A DNA stretch of 18,886 bases, taken from NCBI GenBank assembly GCA_041477815.1, contig JBGOUV010000087.1:1-18886 (forward strand), written 5' to 3'. The position numbers and the translations under genes are program-made. Positions 7,407 through 14,019 of this stretch are shown here, piece after piece (the first letter of the stretch is position 1; each line of letters starts with the position of its first letter). The notes under the pieces were generated by a model that was not told the origin of the DNA, did not search any database, and was given only the letters and a program-made list of their open reading frames with translations. The stretch is from JBGOUV01 sp041477815. GTDB taxonomy: Bacteria > Acidobacteriota > Terriglobia > Bryobacterales > JACQDG01.

Positions 7407-7412
7407 GCACCT

Positions 7413-7477
7413 AACCGGGACCGTAAGGGAGCGGATCCCAGATTTGTCGAACAATCCACTCCCTGACGGTCGCGGTT
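7413..7477. repeat. REP-like long palindrome between convergent genes
   Basis: Two 22-base arms, 7413-7434 and 7456-7477, are inverted copies of each other with three mismatches and a 21-base loop. The core ACCGTAAGGGAGCGG and its partner CCCTGACGGTCGCGG look like an extragenic palindrome I have seen scattered in Acidobacteria-type genomes; read through, the right arm gives the spurious peptide PLPDGRGS. It sits between the stops of pgi and the receiver-like gene, touching the latter. It could act as a bidirectional terminator, but there is no T-run. Confidence 0.65.
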
Positions 7478-7842
7478 CAGGCAGCCAACGCCCGCGACGA
7501 CTTGCTCGCGGACTCCAGGATCCAACGCAAGTGAGACGACTCGAAGGGTGGGGCGCAGTAGTCGGTGGCCCCCGCTTCTATGGCATCCAGCCAGTCGGCA
7601 ATCTCCGGCCGTGGGCTGACCACCACCACCGGAGCTGCTGTGGCGCGAAGCAACTCGACAGCGCTTCGCCAGTCGCCTCCCAAGAACACCAGATTGGGTC
7701 GCAAGCGCTCAATCAGATCCCGGCTGGCCTCGGCGGGTTGGGGCGGGCTGATATGAACGGTGCGGTTTTCGGTTCGGAGGACGCGCTGCAATTCCTGATC
7801 CAGCGGTTCCTCCAATCCGAGCAACAGAACAACATCGGCCAT
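7477..7842 (-). CDS. Degenerate response-regulator receiver (pseudo-receiver) domain protein
   Basis: A 121-residue single-domain protein with CheY-like layout: strand 1 ADVVLLLG, strand 3 PNLVFLGG, strand 4 PVVVVSPRP, and the end of the domain EAGATDYCAPPF. The residues needed for phosphotransfer are altered. The acidic pair after strand 1 is replaced by LEE, the phospho-acceptor Asp position is Gly55, and the conserved Lys before P-F is Pro98; Ser76 fills the Thr/Ser position. It is therefore probably a pseudo-receiver signalling by binding, not by phosphorylation. The ATG at 7842 is preferred over one at 7875 because GGAGG sits seven bases before it. No histidine kinase or output domain is adjacent. 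The gene diverges from the transglutaminase-like gene and is convergent with pgi. Confidence 0.7.
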   Translation of the reverse strand: MADVVLLLGLEEPLDQELQRVLRTENRTVHISPPQPAEASRDLIERLRPNLVFLGGDWRSAVELLRATAAPVVVVSPRPEIADWLDAIEAGATDYCAPPFESSHLRWILESASKSSRALAA

Positions 7843-7904
7843 GAAGAGGCCTCCACTTATCCAGCCTAGGCTCATTTACCGCAAAAGTCCAATCAAAAAT
7901 ATCT

Positions 7905-8516
7905 ATGACCCCAAACAGCTTCGACCGAGCGGAATTGGTCACATTGCGCACGCTTAATAAGCCCGCGAAAATCCAGAGATATCTGGATGAAGGCCTCGGG
8001 TATAACCAGGAAAAAGACGGCGAGACGTGCCGCTCGCCGCGCCGCGTCCTGCGCGATCGGACGGCCCAGTGCATGGAAGGCGCGCTGTTCGCCGCCGCGG
8101 CCCTGCGCGTTAACGGCCACCCGCCGCTGCTGTTGGACTTCGAAGCAGTCCGTGACGATGACCACGTTCTCGCCGTCTTCCGGGAGCGCGGCCACTGGGG
8201 CGCTGTTGCGAAATCCAACTACGCCGGACTGCGCTACCGCGAACCGGTTTACCGCACTTTGCGCGAGCTGGTGATGTCCTATTTCGAACATTATTACAAC
8301 CTCCGAGGCGAGAAAACCCTGCGCCGCTATTCGCGTCCGGTGAATCTCGCCCGGTTCGATCGGGTCCGGTGGATGACCACCGAAGAGGACCTCTGGGTGA
8401 TACCCGAGTATTTGACCACCATTTCGCACACTCCGCTGCTGACGCCGGAGATGGAGCGGCGGCTCAACCCGATGGACCGGCGTCTGTTCGCCGCCGGCCG
8501 CGTGGGATCGAGTTAG
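7905..8516 (+). CDS. Transglutaminase-like cysteine protein
   Basis: A 203-residue cytoplasmic protein (no signal peptide). A cysteine at the start of a helix, Cys56 in RTAQCMEGALFAAAALRV, followed about 30 residues later by His87 in a strand (DDDHVLAVF), matches the transglutaminase/protease-like fold. A later WGAVAKSNY segment could supply the third residue. Similar stand-alone proteins are usually labelled hypothetical or transglutaminase-like; the substrate is unknown. The ATG at 7905 lacks an evident ribosome binding site, although the upstream 60 bases are AT-rich as expected for a promoter region. It is divergent from the pseudo-receiver gene, and its stop overlaps the stop of the TonB-dependent receptor gene by four bases. 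Confidence 0.65.
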   Translation: MTPNSFDRAELVTLRTLNKPAKIQRYLDEGLGYNQEKDGETCRSPRRVLRDRTAQCMEGALFAAAALRVNGHPPLLLDFEAVRDDDHVLAVFRERGHWGAVAKSNYAGLRYREPVYRTLRELVMSYFEHYYNLRGEKTLRRYSRPVNLARFDRVRWMTTEEDLWVIPEYLTTISHTPLLTPEMERRLNPMDRRLFAAGRVGSS

Positions 8517-11500
8517 AACTCGATCCTGGTGCCCAGGATGACGGTGCGGGGACCGCTCTCATCCTGGCCCTGCAGGCTGCTGATGCGACCCACGGCGGTG
8601 GGGGCGGAGATGTTGGCCGCCGGGTTACGGAAGTTGGGGTGGTTGAAGGTATTGGTGGTGGATAAGTGGAATTCGAGGCGGCCGCGCTCGCGGAAGCGGA
8701 CGATCTTGAACAGGCCGAGGTCCCAGTTGATGGTGCCGGGGCCGGCCAGGGAGCCGACGGCGGCGTTGCCGAAGCGGCCGGCGTTGACCGGAGGGGCGAC
8801 GAAAGCGGCGGGGTCGAACCAGTGGTCGATGGTGCGCTCGGACCCGGGGAGGTTGCCATCGGCCACGCGGTCGGGGCGGCCGCCGACGACGTTGGTGTTG
8901 GAGGGGTCTCGGCCGGTGAAGCTGGGGGTGTAGCGCTGGCCGGTCTGGAGGAGAGTGATGCCGGCGAACTGCCAGCCGCCGATGATCTGGGCCAGGGGAC
9001 CATGGAGCTGGCCGAGCCAGGCGCGGCCGGGGCCGATGGGCAGCTCCCAGAGGTAGCTGGCCACCAGGCGGTGGCGCATCAGGTAGAGCTCGTCGCCACG
9101 GTCGGCGCGGCGGTCGTAGGCATTCTCGATGACCGCGCCTTGCTCGCCCGAATCAACGCCGTTGCCGAGCAGCTTGGCCCAGGTCCAGCCGACCTGGAAG
9201 TATAGGCCCCGGGCGAACTTGCGCTCGGCCTCGAATTGCAGGGCGTTGTAGCTGGTGTTGCCCCCGTTGTCGACCAGGGTGATGTTACGGTACTGCGGGT
9301 AGGGGCGGCGGTTGTTGTCGAAAGGCGTCACGCCGGGCAGCGGCTGGTTGAAGTTGCGGCGGTAAAGGAGATTGATGGAGCGGGTGCCGAGATAGGAGAG
9401 GCGGAAGGCGGTGGCATGCCACTCCTGCTCGGCGGTAAGGTTCCACTGCAGGCTGTAGGGGTTGAAGAGATGGGTTACCACACCGGTTACGTCCTGAGCG
9501 CCAAGCGCGCCGACGCCCAGAAACGGCTCGGGGAACTGGAACAGCGGCACGCCGTTGGTGATCCGGTTGGTGAAGCTTTCATTGGAAGTAAAGGGTCCGC
9601 CGTTGGAGAGGGATCGGAAGGTGCTGGAAGAGAGGCTGTTGTGGAAGACGCCGAAGCCCGAGCGGACAACGGTGCGGGCGTGTCCGAAGGGACGCCAGGC
9701 GAGACCGACGCGGGGATCGATGTTGTTGGAGTCGGCGTCGCGGAGGCGGCGGGCGGGGAAGCCGGCCTGCTCCGCGGTCACGATCTTGATGCTGGTGGGG
9801 AAGATGGGACTGACGTCGCGCTGCAGGACGGTCGAAGTGGGGACGACAAGGTTGCCGGTGCGCGGATCGAAGTTGAACATGCGGTCGTACCGGTCGGCAA
9901 AGGGGTTCATCCACTCGTAGCGCAGGCCGAGGTTGAGGGTCAGGTTGGGATGGATCTTGAAGTCGTCCTGGAGGTAGGCGGCGTAGTCGCTGTTGCGGCC
10001 GTAGCTGCGGCCCTGGGGGGTGACGCGGCGGGTGGTTTGGGGGATGCCGAGCAGGAAGTCGGCGTAGGAAAAGCCGGCGAAGGCGCCGGTGAACTGGTAG
10101 TTGCCGAAGATGGCGATGGGGATGGGAAGTTGGGAGGCCTGGTTGCGCTTGAAATTGAATCCGATCTTGAGGGAGTGGCGGCCGCGCAGCAAGGTGATGT
10201 TGTCGATGAGGTCGTAGGTCATGTCCTGCTGGCGGGAGTAATCGATCTGGGTGATCGCGGAGAAGCCGGTAATCTGGATATTGGGGACGCCGGGGAGGTC
10301 GAGGTTGGTGGTGAGGCCGCGGATGCCGAGGTCGCGGACCAGACTGAGGCCGCGGAGGGGGCCATGGAAGAAGTTTTCGTGCCAGGCCACACCGGCGCGG
10401 AATTCATTGATGACGCTCGGTGAAAAGATGTGGGTGTCGACCAGCGAGCCGTTGCGGATCTTGCGGAGCTGGTTGCGGAGGCCGGTGTTGGGCAGCTCGC
10501 CCTCCGGAACGGGCGTGGGCATGTTGCGCCAGGAGAAGCGGCCATACAGGGAGTTCTGGTCATTGATGCGATGGTCGCCGCGAACATCGAGATGGTTCCA
10601 GTAAGGAGCGTTGGAGACGTTGGCGCGGAGGTTCTGGTCGAGCGCGGTGGGAGCGCCGAAGTTGGGGGGCTCGAAGAACAGGTCCTGGGCTTTGGAGGAG
10701 ACGGAGCTGAAGCGGGCGCGGGGGATGGCGTTGTTGGGGAAGGCCTGATTGTTGGCCGGGTCGCGGATGACGATGAGGGCGCCGGCGCGGTCGCGCAGCT
10801 CGGAGAAGTCGCCCTGGCGGAGGGCGAGCGAAGGGACGCTGGCGTTGAAGACGGTTTGGGTGTGGTCGCGGTTGCCTTCGAAGGCGGCAAAGAAAAAGGT
10901 GCGGTTGCGCCCGTTGTAGCGTGGAACAACGACGGGTCCGCCCATCGAGCCGCCGAACTGGTTATACACGCGGGAGGGGCGCGTGGTGGAAAAGAAGTTG
11001 CGCGCGTTGAGACCGCCGGAAGAGTACTGCTGAAAGGCGGAGCCGTGGAGCTGGTTGGTCCCGCTCTTGGAGGTAACGGTGATGGTGGCCACGGCTCCGT
11101 ATTCGGCGCTGTTGTTGACCATGGTCAGCTTCATCTCCTGGATGGATTCGAAGCTGGGCTGGGCGGGCGTGACCTGGCCGCCGCCCTGGTCGCCGAGCGA
11201 GGTGCCGTCCATGATGAAGTTGTTCTGGAAGCCGCGGGTGCCGCCGAAGCTGTGGGCGGAGGAGCCTTCATAGCGGTAGGAGCCCGGAGTCAGGCTCATG
11301 TACTTGAAGATGCCGCCGCCGAAAGCGTCGCCCCGGACGAAGTTGAGGGGCAGCTCGCGCATCTGGCGGCCGGTGCGGACGTCGCTGACGGTGCCGGTCT
11401 CGCTTTCGACCAGAGGGGCTTGGCCCTCGACGGTGATGATTTCGGTGATCTGGCCGACCTTCATCTGGATGTCAATGCGGAGGAGTTGGCCGGTCTCGAG

Positions 11501-11773
11501 GTTCAGGGACTTTTGGACGTAGCGCTGGAAGCCGGGGGATTCGGCGGCCACGGCGTAAGGTCCGGGGTTGAGGTGGGTGACCTCGTAGTTGCCGGAGGGG
11601 TCGGTCTGGACGTCTTTGACGGCGGCATTGGCTTCGTTGGTGACAGAAACCTTCACCCCGACCATGGCGGCTCCGGCGGTGTCCTTGACCGAGCCGCGGA
11701 TGGCGCCGAAGGTGGACTGGGCGAAAGACGGGACAGTGAGGGTAAGGGTGGCAAACAGGGCCAAGCGGGTCAT
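8513..11773 (-). CDS. TonB-dependent receptor with carboxypeptidase-regulatory domain (Oar-like)
   Basis: A 1086-residue outer-membrane protein. Residues 1-18 are a signal peptide (ending SFAQ). Residues about 21-105 form a carboxypeptidase-regulatory-like beta-sandwich (GAIRGSVKDTAGAAMVGVKVSV, DPSGNYEVTHLNPGPYAV). A plug-like region follows to about 230 (ITVEGQAPLVES, FIMDGTSLGD, MKLTMVNNSAEYGAV), then a long barrel ending in Phe (ILGTRIEF). This is the Oar/SusC-like architecture greatly expanded in Acidobacteria, thought to import large or polymeric nutrients with TonB energy; no SusD partner or enzyme gene is adjacent, so the ligand cannot be named. The ATG at 11773 has AGGGGAG about ten bases upstream and fits the signal peptide. 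Long plus-strand frames opposite it are shadows. The 3' end overlaps that of the convergent transglutaminase-like gene. Confidence 0.93.
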   Translation of the reverse strand: MTRLALFATLTLTVPSFAQSTFGAIRGSVKDTAGAAMVGVKVSVTNEANAAVKDVQTDPSGNYEVTHLNPGPYAVAAESPGFQRYVQKSLNLETGQLLRIDIQMKVGQITEIITVEGQAPLVESETGTVSDVRTGRQMRELPLNFVRGDAFGGGIFKYMSLTPGSYRYEGSSAHSFGGTRGFQNNFIMDGTSLGDQGGGQVTPAQPSFESIQEMKLTMVNNSAEYGAVATITVTSKSGTNQLHGSAFQQYSSGGLNARNFFSTTRPSRVYNQFGGSMGGPVVVPRYNGRNRTFFFAAFEGNRDHTQTVFNASVPSLALRQGDFSELRDRAGALIVIRDPANNQAFPNNAIPRARFSSVSSKAQDLFFEPPNFGAPTALDQNLRANVSNAPYWNHLDVRGDHRINDQNSLYGRFSWRNMPTPVPEGELPNTGLRNQLRKIRNGSLVDTHIFSPSVINEFRAGVAWHENFFHGPLRGLSLVRDLGIRGLTTNLDLPGVPNIQITGFSAITQIDYSRQQDMTYDLIDNITLLRGRHSLKIGFNFKRNQASQLPIPIAIFGNYQFTGAFAGFSYADFLLGIPQTTRRVTPQGRSYGRNSDYAAYLQDDFKIHPNLTLNLGLRYEWMNPFADRYDRMFNFDPRTGNLVVPTSTVLQRDVSPIFPTSIKIVTAEQAGFPARRLRDADSNNIDPRVGLAWRPFGHARTVVRSGFGVFHNSLSSSTFRSLSNGGPFTSNESFTNRITNGVPLFQFPEPFLGVGALGAQDVTGVVTHLFNPYSLQWNLTAEQEWHATAFRLSYLGTRSINLLYRRNFNQPLPGVTPFDNNRRPYPQYRNITLVDNGGNTSYNALQFEAERKFARGLYFQVGWTWAKLLGNGVDSGEQGAVIENAYDRRADRGDELYLMRHRLVASYLWELPIGPGRAWLGQLHGPLAQIIGGWQFAGITLLQTGQRYTPSFTGRDPSNTNVVGGRPDRVADGNLPGSERTIDHWFDPAAFVAPPVNAGRFGNAAVGSLAGPGTINWDLGLFKIVRFRERGRLEFHLSTTNTFNHPNFRNPAANISAPTAVGRISSLQGQDESGPRTVILGTRIEF

Positions 11774-11848
11774 GGTAGTGAACTCCCCTTGGGGGTCAAC
11801 CTACCACAGGCGGGGGGTCCGGAGGGAAGCCAAAATGTTAAGTTGTTG

Positions 11849-11884
11849 AAAAAAGGGCGCTGGTGGCTTTGGGTTGCCCGCGCC
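11849..11884 (-). terminator. Candidate rho-independent terminator after the NHL pseudogene
   Basis: On the minus strand a GGCGC (11884-11880) can pair with GCGCC (11860-11856), with partial extra pairing inside the loop, and is followed by six T residues (11854-11849). It sits exactly where NHL-repeat similarity ends and upstream of the TonB receptor gene. Confidence 0.35.
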
Positions 11885-12203
11885 ATCCACCGCTGGGCCG
11901 AAGGCATTCAGTTGCGCGCTGGTAGCAGGTCCACCGTCTCCCGAGTAACCGGGCCGCGAGTTTCCGGCGACGTGCGTGAGCGCCCCATTCGGATCGACTC
12001 TAAAAACGGAATTGAGACTTGAGAAGTAAACGTTGCCCGCCGCGTCCGCCGCAACGCTCTGAAGGTTCCCGATCGGCAAGTCCACCCCGCGGGCCGGAGG
12101 TCGGCGGCAGCACGCCGCCCGTCAGGGTCGAGATCACATACGGCTGCGCCGCCGCGACGGCGGCAAAAAACAAGGCGCTGGAGACAACTAAAGTCGACTT
12201 CAT
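11873..12203 (-). pseudogene. NHL-repeat secreted protein, frameshifted and truncated
   Basis: The ATG at 12203 has a GGAGG eight bases upstream and encodes a signal peptide (MKSTLVVSSALFFAAVAAAQ) plus PYVISTLTGGVLPPTSG. Similarity then continues in another frame from about 12090: LPIGNLQSVAADAAGNVYF, SSLNSVFRVDPNGALTHVAG, NSRPGYSGDGGPATSAQLN, VDGAGN. This is the usual start of large NHL-repeat proteins of Acidobacteria, which form beta-propellers. A one-base indel in the GGCCCGCGGGG stretch near 12090-12100 explains the shift. Similarity stops at 11873, after about one and a half repeats, where full-length relatives continue for hundreds of residues; the frame then reads unrelated sequence to a stop at 11801. 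I infer a dead gene; a sequencing error could explain the frameshift but not the truncation. Confidence 0.75.
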
Positions 12204-12334
12204 GGAACTGCCTCCGTACCGGTCGATGAGTGCTGCGTCACAGTATATCGCGGTCCTCGATAAACCGAGTCGGGGCAATTAGGCGACACGCATTAGCTGA
12301 GGACGCCTACTCGTCGGCCGGGGCGTAGAAAGCC

Positions 12335-12409
12335 TGGTAGCGCTAACGGGATTCGAACCCGTATTTGAGCCTTGAGAGGGCTCCGTCCTAACCCTTAGAC
12401 GATAGCGCC
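12335..12409 (-). tRNA. tRNA-Glu (anticodon CTC)
   Basis: The minus strand folds as a full cloverleaf. The acceptor stem is GGCGCTA with TAGCGCT (first pair G-U). The D arm is GTCTAAGGGTTAGGAC. The anticodon stem GAGCC/GGCTC encloses loop CTCTCAA with anticodon CTC (12376-12374). The T arm ACGGG-TTCGAAT-CCCGT is perfect. The discriminator is A, and CCA is encoded in the genome (12337-12335). It reads the GAG glutamate codon. No second tRNA is adjacent, and I see no integrase or attachment-site duplication near its 3' end. Confidence 0.96.
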
Positions 12410-12692
12410 GCTCCTTCTATGTTACACGAATTTGACCGGTGGAGGAAGCGGGTATCGATGATCCGCGACACCTCCGCCGGTGGTGGGGAATAGCCCTTCT
12501 TCACCGGCGAACCGGACCGGCGGCGGACACTTTTCCCATCCAGCCCTTCGCGTGAGGGTCGAAAGGAACCAGCCACCGATCCCCGGATCGGTCGGAAGCC
12601 GTTGGCCGAACCAGACGAAGGAATACTGCAAGATTCGATAGACTCACCGGAGGCCCATCCCAACAGCGACGTTCGGGGAAAGGGCGCCCCTC
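12410..12692. other. Intergenic region with an 18-bp inverted repeat, no supported gene
   Basis: About 280 bases lie between the tRNA 5' end and the next gene. Short open frames here have no coding character and one runs into the tRNA. The tRNA promoter must lie at the low end (a TAACAT about 12 bases before the tRNA is a weak -10). The only clear structure is a perfect 8-base inverted repeat, ACCGATCC-CC-GGATCGGT, at 12575-12592, about 100 bases past the stop of the upstream minus-strand gene. Confidence 0.5.
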
Positions 12693-13214
12693 TTACCGGT
12701 GCGCCAGGTCCGCCAGGAAGGTGGAGCGGGCGGTCCTCTGCGGTTCCGAGAGCATCGGCCCCAGGCGGGACGCTTGCTCGGCGAACGCGATCTCCTCCCG
12801 GAAGATCCCCCGGACCTGCTCGAAGGCCAGCAGCACCGCCCCAGTCACCTCACCGTGATAGGCGCCGGCGGCGTCGATCACGTCGTTCGCGCGCGCCAGG
12901 ATGGTTTCCCCGGCAGTTACGCGGCGCTCCGACTCCTGGAGGATCGTCTGCAGCGCCGGATGAGCCAAACCGGGGCCGAGATGCGAGGCGAAGGCTCGAT
13001 GCAGATGGCGCCACCGATCCAGTACCACCAGCGCCCCGTACCGGCCCCGATCGAACGACATCTCGTAAGAGAATGCCGCGCCCTTGCCGCTTCCCTCCAG
13101 GCGGCGCAGGAAACTCGTCGCGCTGTTCAGCTCGCCGGTCAGGGAGTCGACGAAGGCCGACACGCAGCCCGCGTATTCGGGCTCGGTAAGCGAAAGGTAC
13201 CGGAGGATCTGCAC
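12693..13214 (-). CDS. Hypothetical helical protein
   Basis: A 173-residue protein I do not recognise. It is predicted mostly alpha-helical and soluble, with no signal peptide or membrane segment and two clusters of acidic and hydrophobic residues (LTEPEYAGCVSAFVDSLTGELNSATSFLRRLEG; FEQVRGIFREEIAFAEQASRLG). The central segment SFDRGRYGALVVLDRWRHLHRAFASHLG is rich in Arg and His. Start: GTG at 13214, eight bases after the stop of the preceding gene on the same strand, which suggests co-transcription and perhaps coupling; no separate ribosome binding site is evident. The frame has typical GC-rich codon bias and no frame-breaking stops, so it is likely real. Opposite-strand frames of similar length look random in composition. 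Confidence 0.65.
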   Translation of the reverse strand: MQILRYLSLTEPEYAGCVSAFVDSLTGELNSATSFLRRLEGSGKGAAFSYEMSFDRGRYGALVVLDRWRHLHRAFASHLGPGLAHPALQTILQESERRVTAGETILARANDVIDAAGAYHGEVTGAVLLAFEQVRGIFREEIAFAEQASRLGPMLSEPQRTARSTFLADLAHR

Positions 13215-13222
13215 GGCCAGGA

Positions 13223-13504
13223 TCAGGTAGCGGCCAGTTCTCCCAACGCTGCCGAAATCTCGGCGGGCTCGACATTTTCGCCCTCGTTCAGGCGTTCCAG
13301 GATCCGGCCGATGACCTGCTTGCCCTCTTCCTTCGTAAAGTTCTTCAGAAAGCCGTCGTAGAAGCTTTCGCCGGCCATGGCGCGGTTGATCTCGTGCTCC
13401 TTGTTGTGGTCGTCCAGTTCGGTGTAATAGACCACACAGTACTTCCCTGTATAGGTCTTATCCCGATAAATTTCGAACATCACCTTGTCGGCTTCGAACA
13501 GCAT
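13223..13504 (-). CDS. Small hypothetical protein
   Basis: A 93-residue soluble protein beginning MLFEADKVMFEIYRDKTYTGKYCVVYYTELDD, then a charged middle (NKEHEINRAMAGESFYDGFLKNFTKEEGKQVIGRILERLNEG) and an acidic-hydrophobic tail. The family is not recognised. The composition (Tyr-rich N-terminal strand region followed by amphipathic helices) is that of a compact alpha/beta protein. The ATG at 13504 is preferred to one at 13537, whose extra residues (CYLFLLGRSA) look non-native; GGGACG lies about 10 bases upstream. It is first in a two-gene unit with the 12693-13214 gene and divergent from the ammonium-transporter unit, sharing with it the promoter region carrying two palindromes. Confidence 0.7.
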   Translation of the reverse strand: MLFEADKVMFEIYRDKTYTGKYCVVYYTELDDHNKEHEINRAMAGESFYDGFLKNFTKEEGKQVIGRILERLNEGENVEPAEISAALGELAAT

Positions 13505-13546
13505 GGCAGAGCGTCCCAAGAGAAAAAGGTAACACAAAAGCCGCTT

Positions 13547-13585
13547 TTATGGATTCCATAAGCGCCACCCTTATCGGGCCGATAA
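13547..13585. promoter_or_regulatory. Twin 15-bp palindromes, candidate operator
   Basis: TTATGGA-T-TCCATAA (13547-13561) and TTATCGG-G-CCGATAA (13571-13585) are both perfect 7-base inverted repeats around one central base, with the same outer TTAT...ATAA and different inner triplets. Their centres are 24 bases apart. They lie between divergent genes (starts at 13504 and 13646), upstream of a candidate plus-strand promoter. This is the layout of a dimeric regulator binding two sites. Confidence 0.5.
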
Positions 13586-13596
13586 AAACTTCCGTC

Positions 13597-13625
13597 TTGC
13601 CTCGGTGCGGCGCGTGCCCTATTGT
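13597..13625 (+). promoter_or_regulatory. Candidate sigma-70-type promoter of the ammonium-transporter unit
   Basis: TTGCCT (13597-13602) and TATTGT (13620-13625) each match four of six consensus bases, with a 17-base spacer. The start of transcription would fall near 13632, just before the GGAGG at 13635-13639. It is directly downstream of the twin palindromes. Confidence 0.35.
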
Positions 13626-13645
13626 CGAATTTTCGGAGGTGAGCG

Positions 13646-13825
13646 ATGGGCGCGAATCCCACACAGGCGCGTGGCGTGTTGATGTTCTTAGTAGCGTTCG
13701 TGCTGCTGGCGGCGGGACTCGCCGGCGGGCGGATGGTTTTGCTGCTGGGCGGTCTGCTGGTTCTGGGCGTGTCGGCGGCGCTGTTCTTTCGGTGCAAGCC
13801 TTGGGAGCATCAGGAGGAGGAATAA
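13646..13825 (+). CDS. Small two-helix membrane protein upstream of amt
   Basis: A 59-residue protein with GGAGG six bases before the ATG at 13646. Two hydrophobic segments (about residues 11-27, VLMFLVAFVLLAAGLAG, and 29-48, ending ALFF) are followed by a short cytosol-type tail RCKPWEHQEEE. Nothing else is recognisable and no family is named. Its last codons carry the AGGAGGAGG that serves as ribosome binding site for the next gene, six bases away, so the two are translated together. Position at the head of a unit with an ammonium transporter suggests an accessory role in the membrane; this is inference. The clear ribosome binding site, unbroken hydrophobic pattern and tight packing support it as real despite its size. 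Confidence 0.7.
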   Translation: MGANPTQARGVLMFLVAFVLLAAGLAGGRMVLLLGGLLVLGVSAALFFRCKPWEHQEEE

Positions 13826-13830
13826 CGACG

Positions 13831-14013
13831 ATGATCGGAATGGGTCTGGCAGTAACACTGTTGGGATTTGTGTTGAGCGTCTTGAGCCTGGGGCTGGCCT
13901 CGACCGCAGGCGCGCGGCTGGCGATCGTGCTGGCCGGCATCGCGGTCAGCGTCACGGGCATTGTCGGGATCCTGAATCCCGCCTACGTGAAGAAAGCGAT
14001 CTGGAGGAGATAA
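13831..14013 (+). CDS. Second small membrane protein upstream of amt
   Basis: A 60-residue, almost wholly hydrophobic protein: helix 1 about residues 4-22 (MGLAVTLLGFVLSVLSLGL), a STAGAR turn, helix 2 about 29-48, and a basic end AYVKKAIWRR that should stay in the cytoplasm. The ATG at 13831 is chosen over the open frame further upstream (from 13549) because AGGAGGAGG lies just before it and the upstream part is shadow of the 59-residue gene. Its end GGAGGAGATAACGGGAG provides the binding site for amt, which begins six bases after the stop. The family is not recognised. Together with the preceding gene it could form a small hairpin-protein pair associated with Amt. Confidence 0.75.
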   Translation: MIGMGLAVTLLGFVLSVLSLGLASTAGARLAIVLAGIAVSVTGIVGILNPAYVKKAIWRR

Positions 14014-14019
14014 CGGGAG

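Noticed and set aside
9236..12022. Two long plus-strand ORFs (395 and 530 codons) opposite the TonB receptor
   Set aside because: They are Val/Gly/Ala/Glu-rich repetitive antisense frames caused by the codon bias of the receptor gene; no ribosome binding sites or domain motifs.
12280..12309. TAGGCG...CGCCTA inverted repeat downstream of the tRNA
   Set aside because: Six-base stem with an 18-base loop and no T-run; expected by chance in GC-rich DNA.
12388..12663. 91-codon minus-strand ORF next to the tRNA
   Set aside because: It overlaps the tRNA 5' end, lacks a ribosome binding site, and its Ser/Arg/Gly composition is not protein-like.
13549..13830. Upstream extension of the 60-residue membrane protein frame
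   Set aside because: The extension overlaps the 59-residue gene in another frame, and the strong ribosome binding site before 13831 defines the real start.
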